Part shown: one piece after another, positions 42,301 through 51,375 of the stretch
Numbering within the stretch: the stretch's first letter is position 1
How the letters are laid out: each line of letters begins with the position of its first letter
Origin: Anaerotruncus sp. MC2020
GTDB taxonomy: Bacteria > Bacillota > Clostridia > Oscillospirales > Ruminococcaceae
Reading direction: 5' to 3'
NCBI GenBank assembly: GCA_000701945.1
Contig: JNKE01000022.1
Location: forward strand, 1-64,000
Length of the DNA stretch: 64,000 bases
Made by a program: the position numbers and the translations under genes
Notes under the pieces: generated by a model
Seen by the model: only the letters and a program-made list of their open reading frames with translations
The model's database searches: none
What the model was told of the DNA's origin: nothing

Positions 42301-43989
42301 ATGAAAAAATTATCACGCAGACTTGTCACCCTCGCGCTGTCGGGAGCTATCCTCGGCGGCTGTATCTCAGCGCTGACCGCCTCCGCACGCGAGCCCTACG
42401 ACGTCTACAACTACGACCGCTGGGGAGAGGCTATCCCCTCTCAGGCGGGATATATCGCCGAGCGCGCCGTTTCGGGCTATGACCTCGGCGTGGGGGCGTT
42501 TGAGTCGCCCTCCGACATCTTCTGCGACCACAACGACATCTTCTATGTCGTGGACTCGGGCAACGACCGCATTGTCGCGGTTGATTCCGACTTCCGCGAG
42601 GCGGTGAGAGTGTACGACAGCTTCACCATGCCCGACGGCTCAAGGACAAAGCTGAAAAATCCGCAGGGCATATTCATCTCCGCCGACAACGACCTCATGT
42701 ACATCGCCGACAACGAGAACGCGCGCGTGCTCGTCTGCGATATGGACGGAAACGTTCAGCGCGAGATAACCAAGCCCGACTCCGAGATATACGACCAGAA
42801 GCGTACCTTCCTGCCTCAGCGCGTCATCGCGGACAAGGCGGGCAACGTCTACATCGTGCTCGGCAACATCACCACGGGCGCCGCCATGTTCGACCCCGAG
42901 GGCGAGTTCATCGGCTTCTACGGCGCGAACCGCGTCCAGCCGACAGCAGAGATTGTCAGCAGATACCTCACGAGCCTGTTCACCTCCGAGGAGAAGCGCG
43001 CCCGCCGCGCAAGAAATGTCCCGACGGGTATCACCAGCTTCGACATCGACGGCGACTTCATCTTCACGTGTACGTCGTCCTCGACGCAGACCACCGACAC
43101 CGTAAAAAAACTCAACGCCGCGGGAAATAACATCTTCGCGAGCAATGACTACACCTACGGCGACTACGCTCCCATGTACGACACCTCGCAGAACAAGCTT
43201 CTCGCTCCCGCGATAGTCGACATCGACATCGCCGAGGACGGCAACATCAACTGCCTCGACTTCACCACGGGACGCGTCTTCCAGTACGACGAGGACTGCC
43301 ACCTCCTGTTCATCACGGGCACGCTCGCAAAACAGGTGGGAGGCTTCGACCACGCCGCGGCTCTCGAATCAAAGGGCGAGAACCTCTACGTCGTCGACAG
43401 CCGCAAGGACACAGTCACCATTTTCACCGAGACCGACTTCGGCAGGATAGTCCACAAGGCAACAGCCTACTACAACGCGGGCTACTACGAGGAGGCGCTC
43501 GAGCCGTGGCTGGAGGTGCTCAAGCGCGACGGCAACTACTGGCGCGCGAATGTGGGCGTTGCGTCAGCCCTGCTCCGCAAGGGAGACTACGAGGGCTCGA
43601 TGAAGTACGCGAAGCTCGCAGGAATGGGAAGCATCTACAACAAGGCTTTCGAGGGCTACCGCATGGAGTTCCTCAAAAAGCACTTCGGAGCGATATTCGC
43701 AGTCGCGGCGGCAGTGATAATAGCTCTGCTGGCGCTCGGCGTTGCGATGAAGAAGCGCAGACGCGCTCTTGCGGCAGAAGCGGCAGTTCCCGCGGACGCC
43801 GATATAGCGACCCTCGACCTCAACAAGGGCGAGGCGGCAGAGGCTTTGCAGGCACTCGAAGCCGAGGCAAAGGCTGACGAGGAAGCCGCACGGCTCAAAG
43901 CCGAGATAGCCGCGGGAAAAACAGCTCCCGAGGCGAAAAATGAAGAAAGAGAGGAGGAACAGCACGATGATGGACCTGAGACCCGCTGA
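42301..43989 (+). CDS. NHL/beta-propeller protein with TPR-like segment and C-terminal membrane anchor
   Basis: 562 residues. Signal peptide about 1-28. Residues about 60-370 contain repeated NHL/six-bladed propeller motifs (SPSDIFCDHNDIFYVVDSGNDRIV, NPQGIFISADNDLMYIADNENARVLVCD and similar). A TPR-like stretch follows (AYYNAGYYEEALEPWLEVLKRD, VASALLRKGDYEGSM). Then a membrane helix (about 462-480, IFAVAAAVIIALLALGVA) and a charged, Ala/Glu-rich cytoplasmic tail. It looks like an outward-facing sensor or binding protein anchored at its end. AAGGAGG lies before the ATG, 12 nt after the previous stop. Confidence 0.85.
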   Translation: MKKLSRRLVTLALSGAILGGCISALTASAREPYDVYNYDRWGEAIPSQAGYIAERAVSGYDLGVGAFESPSDIFCDHNDIFYVVDSGNDRIVAVDSDFREAVRVYDSFTMPDGSRTKLKNPQGIFISADNDLMYIADNENARVLVCDMDGNVQREITKPDSEIYDQKRTFLPQRVIADKAGNVYIVLGNITTGAAMFDPEGEFIGFYGANRVQPTAEIVSRYLTSLFTSEEKRARRARNVPTGITSFDIDGDFIFTCTSSSTQTTDTVKKLNAAGNNIFASNDYTYGDYAPMYDTSQNKLLAPAIVDIDIAEDGNINCLDFTTGRVFQYDEDCHLLFITGTLAKQVGGFDHAAALESKGENLYVVDSRKDTVTIFTETDFGRIVHKATAYYNAGYYEEALEPWLEVLKRDGNYWRANVGVASALLRKGDYEGSMKYAKLAGMGSIYNKAFEGYRMEFLKKHFGAIFAVAAAVIIALLALGVAMKKRRRALAAEAAVPADADIATLDLNKGEAAEALQALEAEAKADEEAARLKAEIAAGKTAPEAKNEEREEEQHDDGPETR

Positions 43990-44596
43990 GTGGGTAAAGC
44001 ACGCGATAACTCACCCCGTCGAGGGCTTTGAGGATATGCGCTGGAAAAAGTCGGGCTCGATGAAGATAGCGTGCCTGATAGTATTTCTGCTGTTCCTCTC
44101 GGAAATAGCGAGCGGCAGGCTCTACGGCGAGCAGTTCAAGGTCACCTACGACAAGGTGTTCAACGTCGTCCCCTATATCACGAGCACTATAGTGCTTTTC
44201 GCGGCGTGGGTGGTCGGCAACTGGTCGATATGCACCCTCCTCGACGGTGAGGGCACCATGCGCAATATCTGCGTATACAGCGCCTATGCGCTCGTACCGT
44301 TCATCGCTCAGCGCTTCATCAACGTGGCACTGTCACACGTCCTCATCCGCGACGAGTACGTCTTTATGCAGGCGATAGAGATAATCGGCACGGGCTGGAC
44401 GCTGATACTGCTGTTCTCGGCGATAAAATCAGTGCATCAGTACAGCTTCGGCAAGACGGTATTCGCGATAATACTCACGATATGCGCTATGCTGATAATG
44501 CTGGTACTGCTGGTGCTGTTCATGTCACTGATACAGCAGATATTCATCTTCGCATCCACCATATACACAGAGCTCTCCTACAGGATAAGAGTCTGA
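43967..44596 (+). CDS. YIP1-family membrane protein
   Basis: 209 residues, five hydrophobic segments. It starts MMDLRPAEWVKHAITHPVEGFEDMRWKK, then YIP1-like helices (WVVGNWSICTLLDGEGTMRNICVYSAYALVPF). GAGGAGG stands about 8 nt before the ATG at 43967; it overlaps the end of the NHL gene by 23 nt. Nine further upstream codons lack a ribosome site. YIP1 proteins are common beside such sugar loci; role unknown. Confidence 0.85.
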   Translation: MMDLRPAEWVKHAITHPVEGFEDMRWKKSGSMKIACLIVFLLFLSEIASGRLYGEQFKVTYDKVFNVVPYITSTIVLFAAWVVGNWSICTLLDGEGTMRNICVYSAYALVPFIAQRFINVALSHVLIRDEYVFMQAIEIIGTGWTLILLFSAIKSVHQYSFGKTVFAIILTICAMLIMLVLLVLFMSLIQQIFIFASTIYTELSYRIRV

Positions 44597-44614
44597 CGGA
44601 GGGACGGTGATACT

Positions 44615-47443
44615 ATGAAAAACAAGATAAAACGCACACTGCTCTGCCTGCTCGCGGTCTCGATGATGACCGTATCAGCAAACATCTACGCCGACAGCGA
44701 GGACGAGGCTGAGACTGCGGCTGAAACTGCCGAGGACGAGGGCTCCGAGGAGGGAGCCGCCGAGGAAAAGGCGGCAAAGCTGAAGGAGTCCGAGGAGAAG
44801 GTGCGCGCGGAATACGACGATATAACGGCATATCTGCGCAAGGTCGGCTCTGCGGACGGCATAGACGTCTACGCGAAGGACAAGGGCTTCGAGGACGCTG
44901 TATGGGCGAAAAACGGCGGCGAGCCCGAGAAGAAGTCCGACTACACCGAGGCGCAGGAGGCAATTGCCGACATGATAGGCGACCTCAAAAAGCTCGGCGA
45001 CCTCGTGGCGGTAGACCCCGCGAAAAAAGAGGCTCTCGCGAGCTTCAGCGACAGCAATAAATGCGACGAGGGCAAGCTCTACGTCAGCGGTGCAAAGCGC
45101 TACCTGCTGTATGTGGACAGCGACCTCACCCGCGTGATACGCGTCCGCCGCGTAATATCCACAATTGACGACCCGTCGCTGTTCAGCTCCATAGACGGCA
45201 AGACCCTCGAGCGCATGGACGGCGACTACAGAAAGGTGCTCGCAACTTTCAAAGAGAGCGGCACAGAGGACGGCAAAAAGGTCTACTATTCCGACGACAG
45301 GACTGCCTTCACATGGCTCAGCACGGACGGCAAGCAGGTCATCGGCACGTACAGACAGTGCGCCGAAAATGACAGCTACATCATGCTCGTGGACAACCGC
45401 CTCGGCAACCTCGGGCTGAAAAACAAGGCTACGGGCTATATATGGTGGTCGTCGCCGCTCGGAGCGGCACGCGACAAGGTCGCGACTCCCCTGCTCGTGA
45501 ACGAGCTCCGCTCGTCGAACACGCTCCGCTACGGCATACCCTCCAAGCGCTCGAACAACAACGTCCTGCGCTCGGGCACGGACGACTGCGAGATAAAGGT
45601 CAGCGACGTCAAAAACGGCGTAAAGGTGACCTACTACTACAACAAGGCGGGATTCAGCTTTCCTGTCGAGTACACGCTCGAGGAGGACTGCCTGAAAGCC
45701 GCGCTCAAGGTCTCCGATATCAAGGAGCCGAAGGACGAGAAGATAGCCACCGAGGTAACGCTGATGAGCAGCTTCGGAGCCGCGTCCGACACCGAGGACG
45801 GCTGCTTCGTCATTCCCGACGGAAGCGGCGCGCTCGTCCGCTTCAACAACAACAAGACAATGGACACGAACGCCTATCAGCAGCGCGTATACGGCAATGA
45901 CGTCACAGTCGTGCCGACGAGCCGCGGCGCCGTCACCGAGCAGATATACCTGCCCGTATACGGCATAGTCAAGGAGGACAACGCAATGCTCGTGGTTGCC
46001 TCAAAGGGCGACTCGAACGCGTACATCTCCGCGCAGGTGTCGAAGCAGTCCAACAGCAGCTACAACCTCTGCAATTTCACGTTCATACTCCGCGGCACCG
46101 ACACCTTCTATATGTCGGGCAACAACAGCGACAAGCTGACGGTGTTTGAGAACGGCGACATCAAGTCCGACGACATCGAGCTCCGCTACTACCCGATATC
46201 AAAGAAGGGCGCGAGCTACGTCGATGTAGCCGACCGCTACCGCCAGTACCTCATCGATGAGGACGGCGTCGAGCCGAAGAGCTCGAAGGCGGCGATGTAC
46301 GTCGACCTGTACGGCGGCACGCTGAAAAAAAAGCCCGTGCTCGGCATACCCGTGACGCTCAAGCAGCCCGTCACCAAGTACGACGAGGCGCTGGAGATAC
46401 TCACGGAGCTCAAAAACAAGGGCGTTGACGATATGGTCGTCTCCTACAACGGCTGGACTAACGACGGAATCAGGCGAAAGGTCGACACGGGAGCCTCGCC
46501 CTCGGGCACTCTCGGCGGCAAGAGCACCTTCAACAAGCTGACCGACTTCATCGGCGAGAACGGCTTCGAGTTCTATCCCGCATCAAGCAGCAGGGACTTC
46601 TACTCGGGCAACGGCTACTACTCGTTCACGAGCACCTGCGTGAGAGTGTCGGGCTCGTACTCGCGCATAGTCAGCTACGACCGCGCATACGGCATACCCG
46701 ACGGCTTCAAGAAGAATATGTCGCTGCTCTCGCCAAGCTATTACGGCGAGGTCTACGGCGATATCGCGTCAAGCTACGCAAAGGCGGGGCTCACGGGCGC
46801 GGCTGTGGACAACGCGGCTTCGTCGCTCTACGGCGACTACGGCAAGAAGGACATCTCCCGCTACAAGGCTATGACACTGGCTGAGGAGGCGTTCGGCAAG
46901 CTCAGCGACTCGCTCGACAACGGCTTCATCGCCGACGGAGCTAACGCCTACGCGCTGCCGTATGTCAGCCACATCACGAACGTTCCGCTCTCGTCGAGCA
47001 GGTTCGACATCTTCAACGAGGACGTGCCGTTCTACCAGATAGTCATGCACGGACTCGTCCCCTACTCGACCACTCCCGTCAACGGTGACGCCGACCCGTC
47101 ACAGCTACTGCTCATGGCGGCGGCTACTGGCAGCTCGCTCAGCTACGACATGATATACAACGAGACGAGCAAGCTCAAGGACACCGACTACGACAGGTAC
47201 TACTACGCGAACTACCACTACTGGGCGGACACCGCCGCTGAGGAATACAAGCTGCTCGCACCGCTGCTCGACAGCGTCAGCGACAGCACTATCACAGGCT
47301 ATGACGTCAGCGATGACGGAAGCCTCATAACCACGACATTTTCAAACGGCACCGTCGTAAAGACCGACCTCGTCAATAAGACGGTCGAATACGGCGGAAA
47401 CAAGCTCTCGCTCGCAGGCGAAGAGGAAGGAGGTATCGGCTGA
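44615..47443 (+). CDS. DUF5696-like secreted protein of the sugar ABC operon
   Basis: 942 residues. Signal peptide about 1-27, an acidic helical segment (about 28-75), then a long globular region: YIWWSSPLGAARDKVATPL, VPDGSGALVRFNN-like, TSRGAVTEQIYLPVYGIV and a C-terminal part (GVDDMVVSYNGWTNDG, EFYPASSSRDFY, VPFYQIVMHGLVPYS) that reads like a TIM-barrel glycosidase fold. I assign DUF5696 from memory of such operons. A glycan-handling role is inferred from context. No lipobox or dockerin. ATG with GGAGGG upstream. Confidence 0.78.
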   Translation: MKNKIKRTLLCLLAVSMMTVSANIYADSEDEAETAAETAEDEGSEEGAAEEKAAKLKESEEKVRAEYDDITAYLRKVGSADGIDVYAKDKGFEDAVWAKNGGEPEKKSDYTEAQEAIADMIGDLKKLGDLVAVDPAKKEALASFSDSNKCDEGKLYVSGAKRYLLYVDSDLTRVIRVRRVISTIDDPSLFSSIDGKTLERMDGDYRKVLATFKESGTEDGKKVYYSDDRTAFTWLSTDGKQVIGTYRQCAENDSYIMLVDNRLGNLGLKNKATGYIWWSSPLGAARDKVATPLLVNELRSSNTLRYGIPSKRSNNNVLRSGTDDCEIKVSDVKNGVKVTYYYNKAGFSFPVEYTLEEDCLKAALKVSDIKEPKDEKIATEVTLMSSFGAASDTEDGCFVIPDGSGALVRFNNNKTMDTNAYQQRVYGNDVTVVPTSRGAVTEQIYLPVYGIVKEDNAMLVVASKGDSNAYISAQVSKQSNSSYNLCNFTFILRGTDTFYMSGNNSDKLTVFENGDIKSDDIELRYYPISKKGASYVDVADRYRQYLIDEDGVEPKSSKAAMYVDLYGGTLKKKPVLGIPVTLKQPVTKYDEALEILTELKNKGVDDMVVSYNGWTNDGIRRKVDTGASPSGTLGGKSTFNKLTDFIGENGFEFYPASSSRDFYSGNGYYSFTSTCVRVSGSYSRIVSYDRAYGIPDGFKKNMSLLSPSYYGEVYGDIASSYAKAGLTGAAVDNAASSLYGDYGKKDISRYKAMTLAEEAFGKLSDSLDNGFIADGANAYALPYVSHITNVPLSSSRFDIFNEDVPFYQIVMHGLVPYSTTPVNGDADPSQLLLMAAATGSSLSYDMIYNETSKLKDTDYDRYYYANYHYWADTAAEEYKLLAPLLDSVSDSTITGYDVSDDGSLITTTFSNGTVVKTDLVNKTVEYGGNKLSLAGEEEGGIG

Positions 47444-47444
47444 T

Positions 47445-48416
47445 ATGGCAGAAGAAGCTATAAAGACGGAGGCGGCGGCTCCCGCAGAGGAGCAGTCGGC
47501 GGTAAAGCCCGCAAAGAAGCGCCGCGGGCTCCCATATGAGAAGCGCAAGCAGCTCTATGGTTACGGCTTCATATCTGTGTGGATGATAGGAACGCTCATG
47601 TTCTTTCTCATACCGCTGGTAAAGTCGTTCTGGTACTCCTTCAACGAGGTATCTATCGGCAACGGCAGGACTATAACGGAATGGGTCGGACTCGCGAAGT
47701 ACGACTACGTCATGAACGCCGACCCGAACTACACGACCTTCCTCAAGGATACCCTCATCGAGACCCTGTGGAAGACTCCGCTCGTGCTGATATTCTCGCT
47801 GTTCATCGCGGTGATACTCAATCAGGAGTTCCGCGGCAGGACGCTCTCGCGAGCGATATTCTTCCTGCCCGTCATCATAGCGACGGGTCCCGTATACAAG
47901 ATAATCAGCGGCGATATGAGCTCGACGGGCAATACGGGCGCGGCGCAGTTCTCGACAATGTTCTCGACCGACCTCGTGGGACAGCTCCTGCAATTCCTCG
48001 GTATCTACGGCATCAGCAACAACATGAGTACGCTGATATCGACCATCGCGGACAACATCTTCGGCATAGTCTGGTCGAGCGGAATACAGATACTGCTCTT
48101 CCTCGGCGCATTGCAGAACATTCCGCCGTCAGCAAAGGAAGCCGCACAGATAGAGGGCGCGACCGCTTGGGAGTTCTTCTGGAAGATAACCCTCCCCTAC
48201 GTCAGCCCCTTCATACTCGCGAACCTGATATTCACCGTCATCGACTCCTTCACGAGCCCTACGAACAAGGTCATGGCGCGCATACTCGCGATGAAGGAGG
48301 AGTGGAAGTTCGGCGAGGCTTCGGCAATGGCATGGATATACTTCCTGATAGTCCTCGCGGCTATCGGTCTGGTAACGCTTATAATCAACAAGTTCATTTA
48401 CTATGAGGTAGAGTAA
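47445..48416 (+). CDS. Sugar ABC transporter permease 3 (MalF/UgpA type)
   Basis: 323 residues, with an Ala/Lys-rich cytoplasmic start then six membrane segments. EAA loop AKEAAQIEGATAWEFFWKITLP. Its ATG is 1 nt after the stop of the DUF5696-like gene, with AAGGAGG inside that gene's end. It makes a second permease pair with the next gene. Confidence 0.92.
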   Translation: MAEEAIKTEAAAPAEEQSAVKPAKKRRGLPYEKRKQLYGYGFISVWMIGTLMFFLIPLVKSFWYSFNEVSIGNGRTITEWVGLAKYDYVMNADPNYTTFLKDTLIETLWKTPLVLIFSLFIAVILNQEFRGRTLSRAIFFLPVIIATGPVYKIISGDMSSTGNTGAAQFSTMFSTDLVGQLLQFLGIYGISNNMSTLISTIADNIFGIVWSSGIQILLFLGALQNIPPSAKEAAQIEGATAWEFFWKITLPYVSPFILANLIFTVIDSFTSPTNKVMARILAMKEEWKFGEASAMAWIYFLIVLAAIGLVTLIINKFIYYEVE

Positions 48417-48429
48417 GGGAGGCGATGAA

Positions 48430-49461
48430 ATGACTGATACAACAGGCGCCGTTGTCAAGAGCGAAAGCGAGATAGGCAACGGGCTCACTCCCCGACAGGC
48501 AAAGAAGCTGCGTATGCAGTCGATGACCGCCGAGGAGCGCGGATACGTCCGCCGCAAGGCAGTAATGGACGCGGTATGGCCTATCTTCCGATTCGTCATA
48601 CTCTTCGGACTCGGCTTCGTCATACTCTACCCGCTCATCTACATGGTGAGCTGTACCTTCCGCGAGCGCGCGGATATGACCGACCCGACCGTAATGTGGA
48701 TACCGCGCCATTTCACGCTGAACGTGCTCAAGGAGACGCTCACGGCAATGGACTTCTGGAACACCCTCCGCACGACGCTGATACTGAATATCGGCTGCTC
48801 GTTCGTGCAGGTGCTGTCGTGCTCGATAACAGGCTACGGCTTTGCGCGCTTCAAGTTCAGGTTCAAGGGACTGCTGTTCTGCATCGTCATCATGATGATA
48901 CTCGTACCGCCGCAGGTAATAGGACTGCCGCTGTACACGCAGTTCCGCTCCTTCGGCATACGCGGGCTTTTCACGGTCAACCTCATCGACACGATGTGGA
49001 CGATGTACCTCCCCGCGATAACGGCGAACGGCATACGCTCGGGACTGATGATACTGATATTCCGACAGTTCTTCCGCGGGCTCCCCAAGGAGCTCGAGGA
49101 CGCCGCCTATATCGACGGCTGCGGACCGCTGAAGACCTTCATCAGGGTAATGGTGCCGAACGCAGGTTCGGCGTTCCTGACGGTATTCCTGTTCTCGGTG
49201 GTATGGTACTGGAACGACTACTATTTCGGCTCGACCTTCTTCGTCAACACGAGCACGCTCGCGCGAATGCTGACAAACCTCGATACAGAGCTGAAAATAA
49301 GGCTTTTCCAGTCCGCGACGGTGGAGATATCCCCGCGCGAGCAGATAGTATGGAAGGAAGCGGGCTGCCTGCTCTCGATAACACCGATTCTGGTGCTGTA
49401 CGTCTGCTTGCAGAAGTACTTCACGGAGGGCATCGCACGCTCGGGAATCACAGGCATTTAA
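48430..49461 (+). CDS. Sugar ABC transporter permease 4 (MalG/UgpE type)
   Basis: 343 residues, six membrane segments. EAA loop LEDAAYIDGCGPLKTFIRVMVP. GGGAGG lies 7 nt before the ATG. Last gene of the operon. The second permease pair has no binding-protein gene of its own here. Confidence 0.92.
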   Translation: MTDTTGAVVKSESEIGNGLTPRQAKKLRMQSMTAEERGYVRRKAVMDAVWPIFRFVILFGLGFVILYPLIYMVSCTFRERADMTDPTVMWIPRHFTLNVLKETLTAMDFWNTLRTTLILNIGCSFVQVLSCSITGYGFARFKFRFKGLLFCIVIMMILVPPQVIGLPLYTQFRSFGIRGLFTVNLIDTMWTMYLPAITANGIRSGLMILIFRQFFRGLPKELEDAAYIDGCGPLKTFIRVMVPNAGSAFLTVFLFSVVWYWNDYYFGSTFFVNTSTLARMLTNLDTELKIRLFQSATVEISPREQIVWKEAGCLLSITPILVLYVCLQKYFTEGIARSGITGI

Positions 49462-49480
49462 GCTGTCAGAGCTCAGAAAA

Positions 49481-49595
49481 GGCGGACGAGGGGAGCCCCC
49501 TCTGGCGGATTCGCGGGTTACCGATTATATGCCGTTAGTTTACGGCACGGTAGCCCGCTTTTTCCGCTAAGGGAAGCAACTCGAGTGCGCCTTTT
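49481..49595 (+). repeat. Family D nested-hairpin repeat, copy 3
   Basis: GAGGGGAGCCCCCTCTGGCGG, GGTTACC-gattat-atGCCGT-tagttt-ACGGCac-GGTAGCC, GCTTTTTCCGCTAAGGGAAGCA, then GCGCCTTTTTTT. The T run suggests it may end transcription of the sugar operon. Confidence 0.75.
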
Positions 49596-49639
49596 TTTAC
49601 CATGCGGAGGTTGCTTCCGCTTTTAATGAAGTTGAACGC

Positions 49640-49836
49640 GAAACCGAAAGTTTCGCTCAAGCCTTTTCAAAGGCTTGCAGAGTCCAGAGACAGCGTCTCT
49701 GGCGGGTAAAGGGCAGAGCCCTTGTGGGTTCTAAGGGCAAAGCCCTTAGTCGCCGTCTATGGCGGCGAAACACATCATTCACTGCACGAACTGCCCTTCG
49801 CAAACAATCCAGTGAATTGTTTGCGAACGCGAAATC
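49640..49836 (+). repeat. Family B hairpin-array repeat, copy 4
   Basis: CGCGAAACCGAAAGTTTCGC, CAAGCCTTTTCAAAGGCTTG, CCAGAGACAGCGTCTCTGG, AAGGGCAGAGCCCTTG, TAAGGGCAAAGCCCTTAG, TCGCCGTCTATGGCGGCGA and the end hairpin TTCGCAAACAATCCAGTGAA paired to TTGTTTGCGAA. The most complete copy in the window. Confidence 0.83.
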
Positions 49837-49850
49837 TTCCGATTAATGGC

Positions 49851-49931
49851 GGGCGCACGGATAAGCAGCACACCAAATCTTCGATTTGGATTGTGATGCT
49901 ATATGCAGCTTTGCTGTAATGCGCCCCTACA
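49851..49931 (+). repeat. Family A repeat, copy 11
   Basis: Full copy, CACA/TGTG stem, apical loop TTC. The remainder of the 585 nt gap (49462-50046) holds family D, B and C repeats and the tfoX-like promoter; no gene. Confidence 0.87.
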
Positions 49932-50000
49932 CAAAATGAAACAGCAAATGATTACGGGCGGCGTTCCCTACGTCATATAGTAATGCACCCCTACAAACAG

Positions 50001-50030
50001 TTGACTATCCTCTATATAATATGGTATACT
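50001..50030 (+). promoter_or_regulatory. Promoter of tfoX-like/holB operon
   Basis: TTGACT (50001-50006), 18 nt, TATACT (50025-50030). The start site would be about 10 nt from the ATG at 50047, giving a very short leader. Confidence 0.6.
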
Positions 50031-50046
50031 TAAAACGGTGATAATT

Positions 50047-50370
50047 ATGGCTTCAAGCAAGAGCTACCTCGATTATATAATGGAACAGCTCGCTCCGCTC
50101 GACGGTATAAGCTGCCGTGCGATGATGGGCGAGTATATACTCTACTGCCGCGGACGCATCTTCGGCGGCATCTACGACAACAGGCTGCTCGTCAAGCCGA
50201 CTCCCGCCTCGGAACGCCTCATGCCGAATGCTCCGCGCGAGCTGCCGTATGAGGGCGCAAAGCCCATGCTGCTCGTCGAGGAGGCAGACGACAGGGACTT
50301 CCTCTGCGCGCTGGTCGAGGCGATGTACAGCGAGCTTCCCGAGCCTAAGAAACGGAAACAGGTCAAGTGA
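50047..50370 (+). CDS. TfoX N-terminal-domain protein
   Basis: 107 residues. LDYIMEQLAPLDGISCRAMMGEYILYCRGRIFGGIYDNRLLVK is the TfoX_N fold; there is no C-terminal TfoX domain. Such short proteins are common in Firmicutes with unknown function; the name comes from a competence regulator in Proteobacteria. An in-frame GTG at 50038 is an alternative start that would be nearly leaderless. It is 1 nt upstream of holB. Confidence 0.87.
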   Translation: MASSKSYLDYIMEQLAPLDGISCRAMMGEYILYCRGRIFGGIYDNRLLVKPTPASERLMPNAPRELPYEGAKPMLLVEEADDRDFLCALVEAMYSELPEPKKRKQVK

Positions 50371-50371
50371 T

Positions 50372-51355
50372 ATGAAGAAGATTTACGGAAACAAGCAGCT
50401 TTTAGCTACGCTCGCGGGTATGCGCGAGAGCGGGCGCACAGCTCACTCGCTGATATTCTACGGCGAAAAGGGCAGCGGCAGAAAGCTCATGGCTGACCAC
50501 TATGCGGCACAGCTCATGTGCGAGGCTCCCGTCGGCGGAGAGCCCTGCGGCACGTGCGCGGCGTGCAGGAACGTGAGCAATATGTCCCACCCCGACGTCA
50601 TATACGTCCCGACGGAGGGCAAGCTCGAGGGCTATACCGTCAGGATAGCGCGCGACGTCATCAAGGACTCGATAGTCAAGCCCAACAACGCGACAGGACG
50701 CAAGGTCTACATCTTCCGCGACTGCCGCAAGATGAGCGCGATAACGCAGAATATGCTCCTCAAACTCATCGAGGAGCCACCCGACCACGCCTATTTCATC
50801 TTCACGGCGGAGTCGAAATATGAGTTCCTGCCGACCATAATCTCGCGCTGCGTGTGCTTCGGAGTCTCCCCCTGCACCGAGGAGGAGGCGGAGCAGTCCC
50901 TGCTCGGGAGCGACTTCAAGGACAGCGAGGTCAAGGCGGCTGTGCGGTGCTTCCACGGGAATATCGGTATGTGCACCGACTACATCTCCGACCCCGAGCT
51001 CCGCAAACGCGTCGATTTGACAAAAAGGCTCGCCGATAGTATAATAGGTAAGGACGAGTACGGTCTGAATCTTGCGCTGTTCTCACTGGGCAGCGGCAGG
51101 AACGATATACGCGAGGTGCTTTCCATGACGGACAAGCTCGTGCGTGACTGCGCCGTCCTCAACCGCAGCTCTGACGCTGCGCTGACAGGCTGCTACCGCG
51201 AGGGAGCCGAAAAGCTCTCGAAAATGGTAACGGCGTCTCAGGCAGCGCGTCTCCACGAAAGCATCGAAAAAGCGTGGGGAGCTATGGAGGCAAATGTTAA
51301 TCCGCAGCTGGTGCTTGCGGCACTGAGCGCGGAGATGATAGAAACCGTCCGCTGA
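50372..51355 (+). CDS. holB: DNA polymerase III subunit delta' (clamp loader)
   Basis: 327 residues from the ATG at 50372. GEKGSGRKLMA is a degenerate Walker A loop, as usual for delta'; the zinc site is CEAPVGGEPCGTCAAC; MLLKLIEEPPDHAYFIFTAE and LPTIISRC (SRC motif) define the clamp-loader fold. A longer frame starts inside the tfoX-like gene but has no ribosome site. holB-ricT is a conserved Firmicute pair (beside tmk in Bacillus; no tmk here). Confidence 0.93.
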   Translation: MKKIYGNKQLLATLAGMRESGRTAHSLIFYGEKGSGRKLMADHYAAQLMCEAPVGGEPCGTCAACRNVSNMSHPDVIYVPTEGKLEGYTVRIARDVIKDSIVKPNNATGRKVYIFRDCRKMSAITQNMLLKLIEEPPDHAYFIFTAESKYEFLPTIISRCVCFGVSPCTEEEAEQSLLGSDFKDSEVKAAVRCFHGNIGMCTDYISDPELRKRVDLTKRLADSIIGKDEYGLNLALFSLGSGRNDIREVLSMTDKLVRDCAVLNRSSDAALTGCYREGAEKLSKMVTASQAARLHESIEKAWGAMEANVNPQLVLAALSAEMIETVR

Positions 51356-51375
51356 ATCGGACAAAGGAGCTTTTT

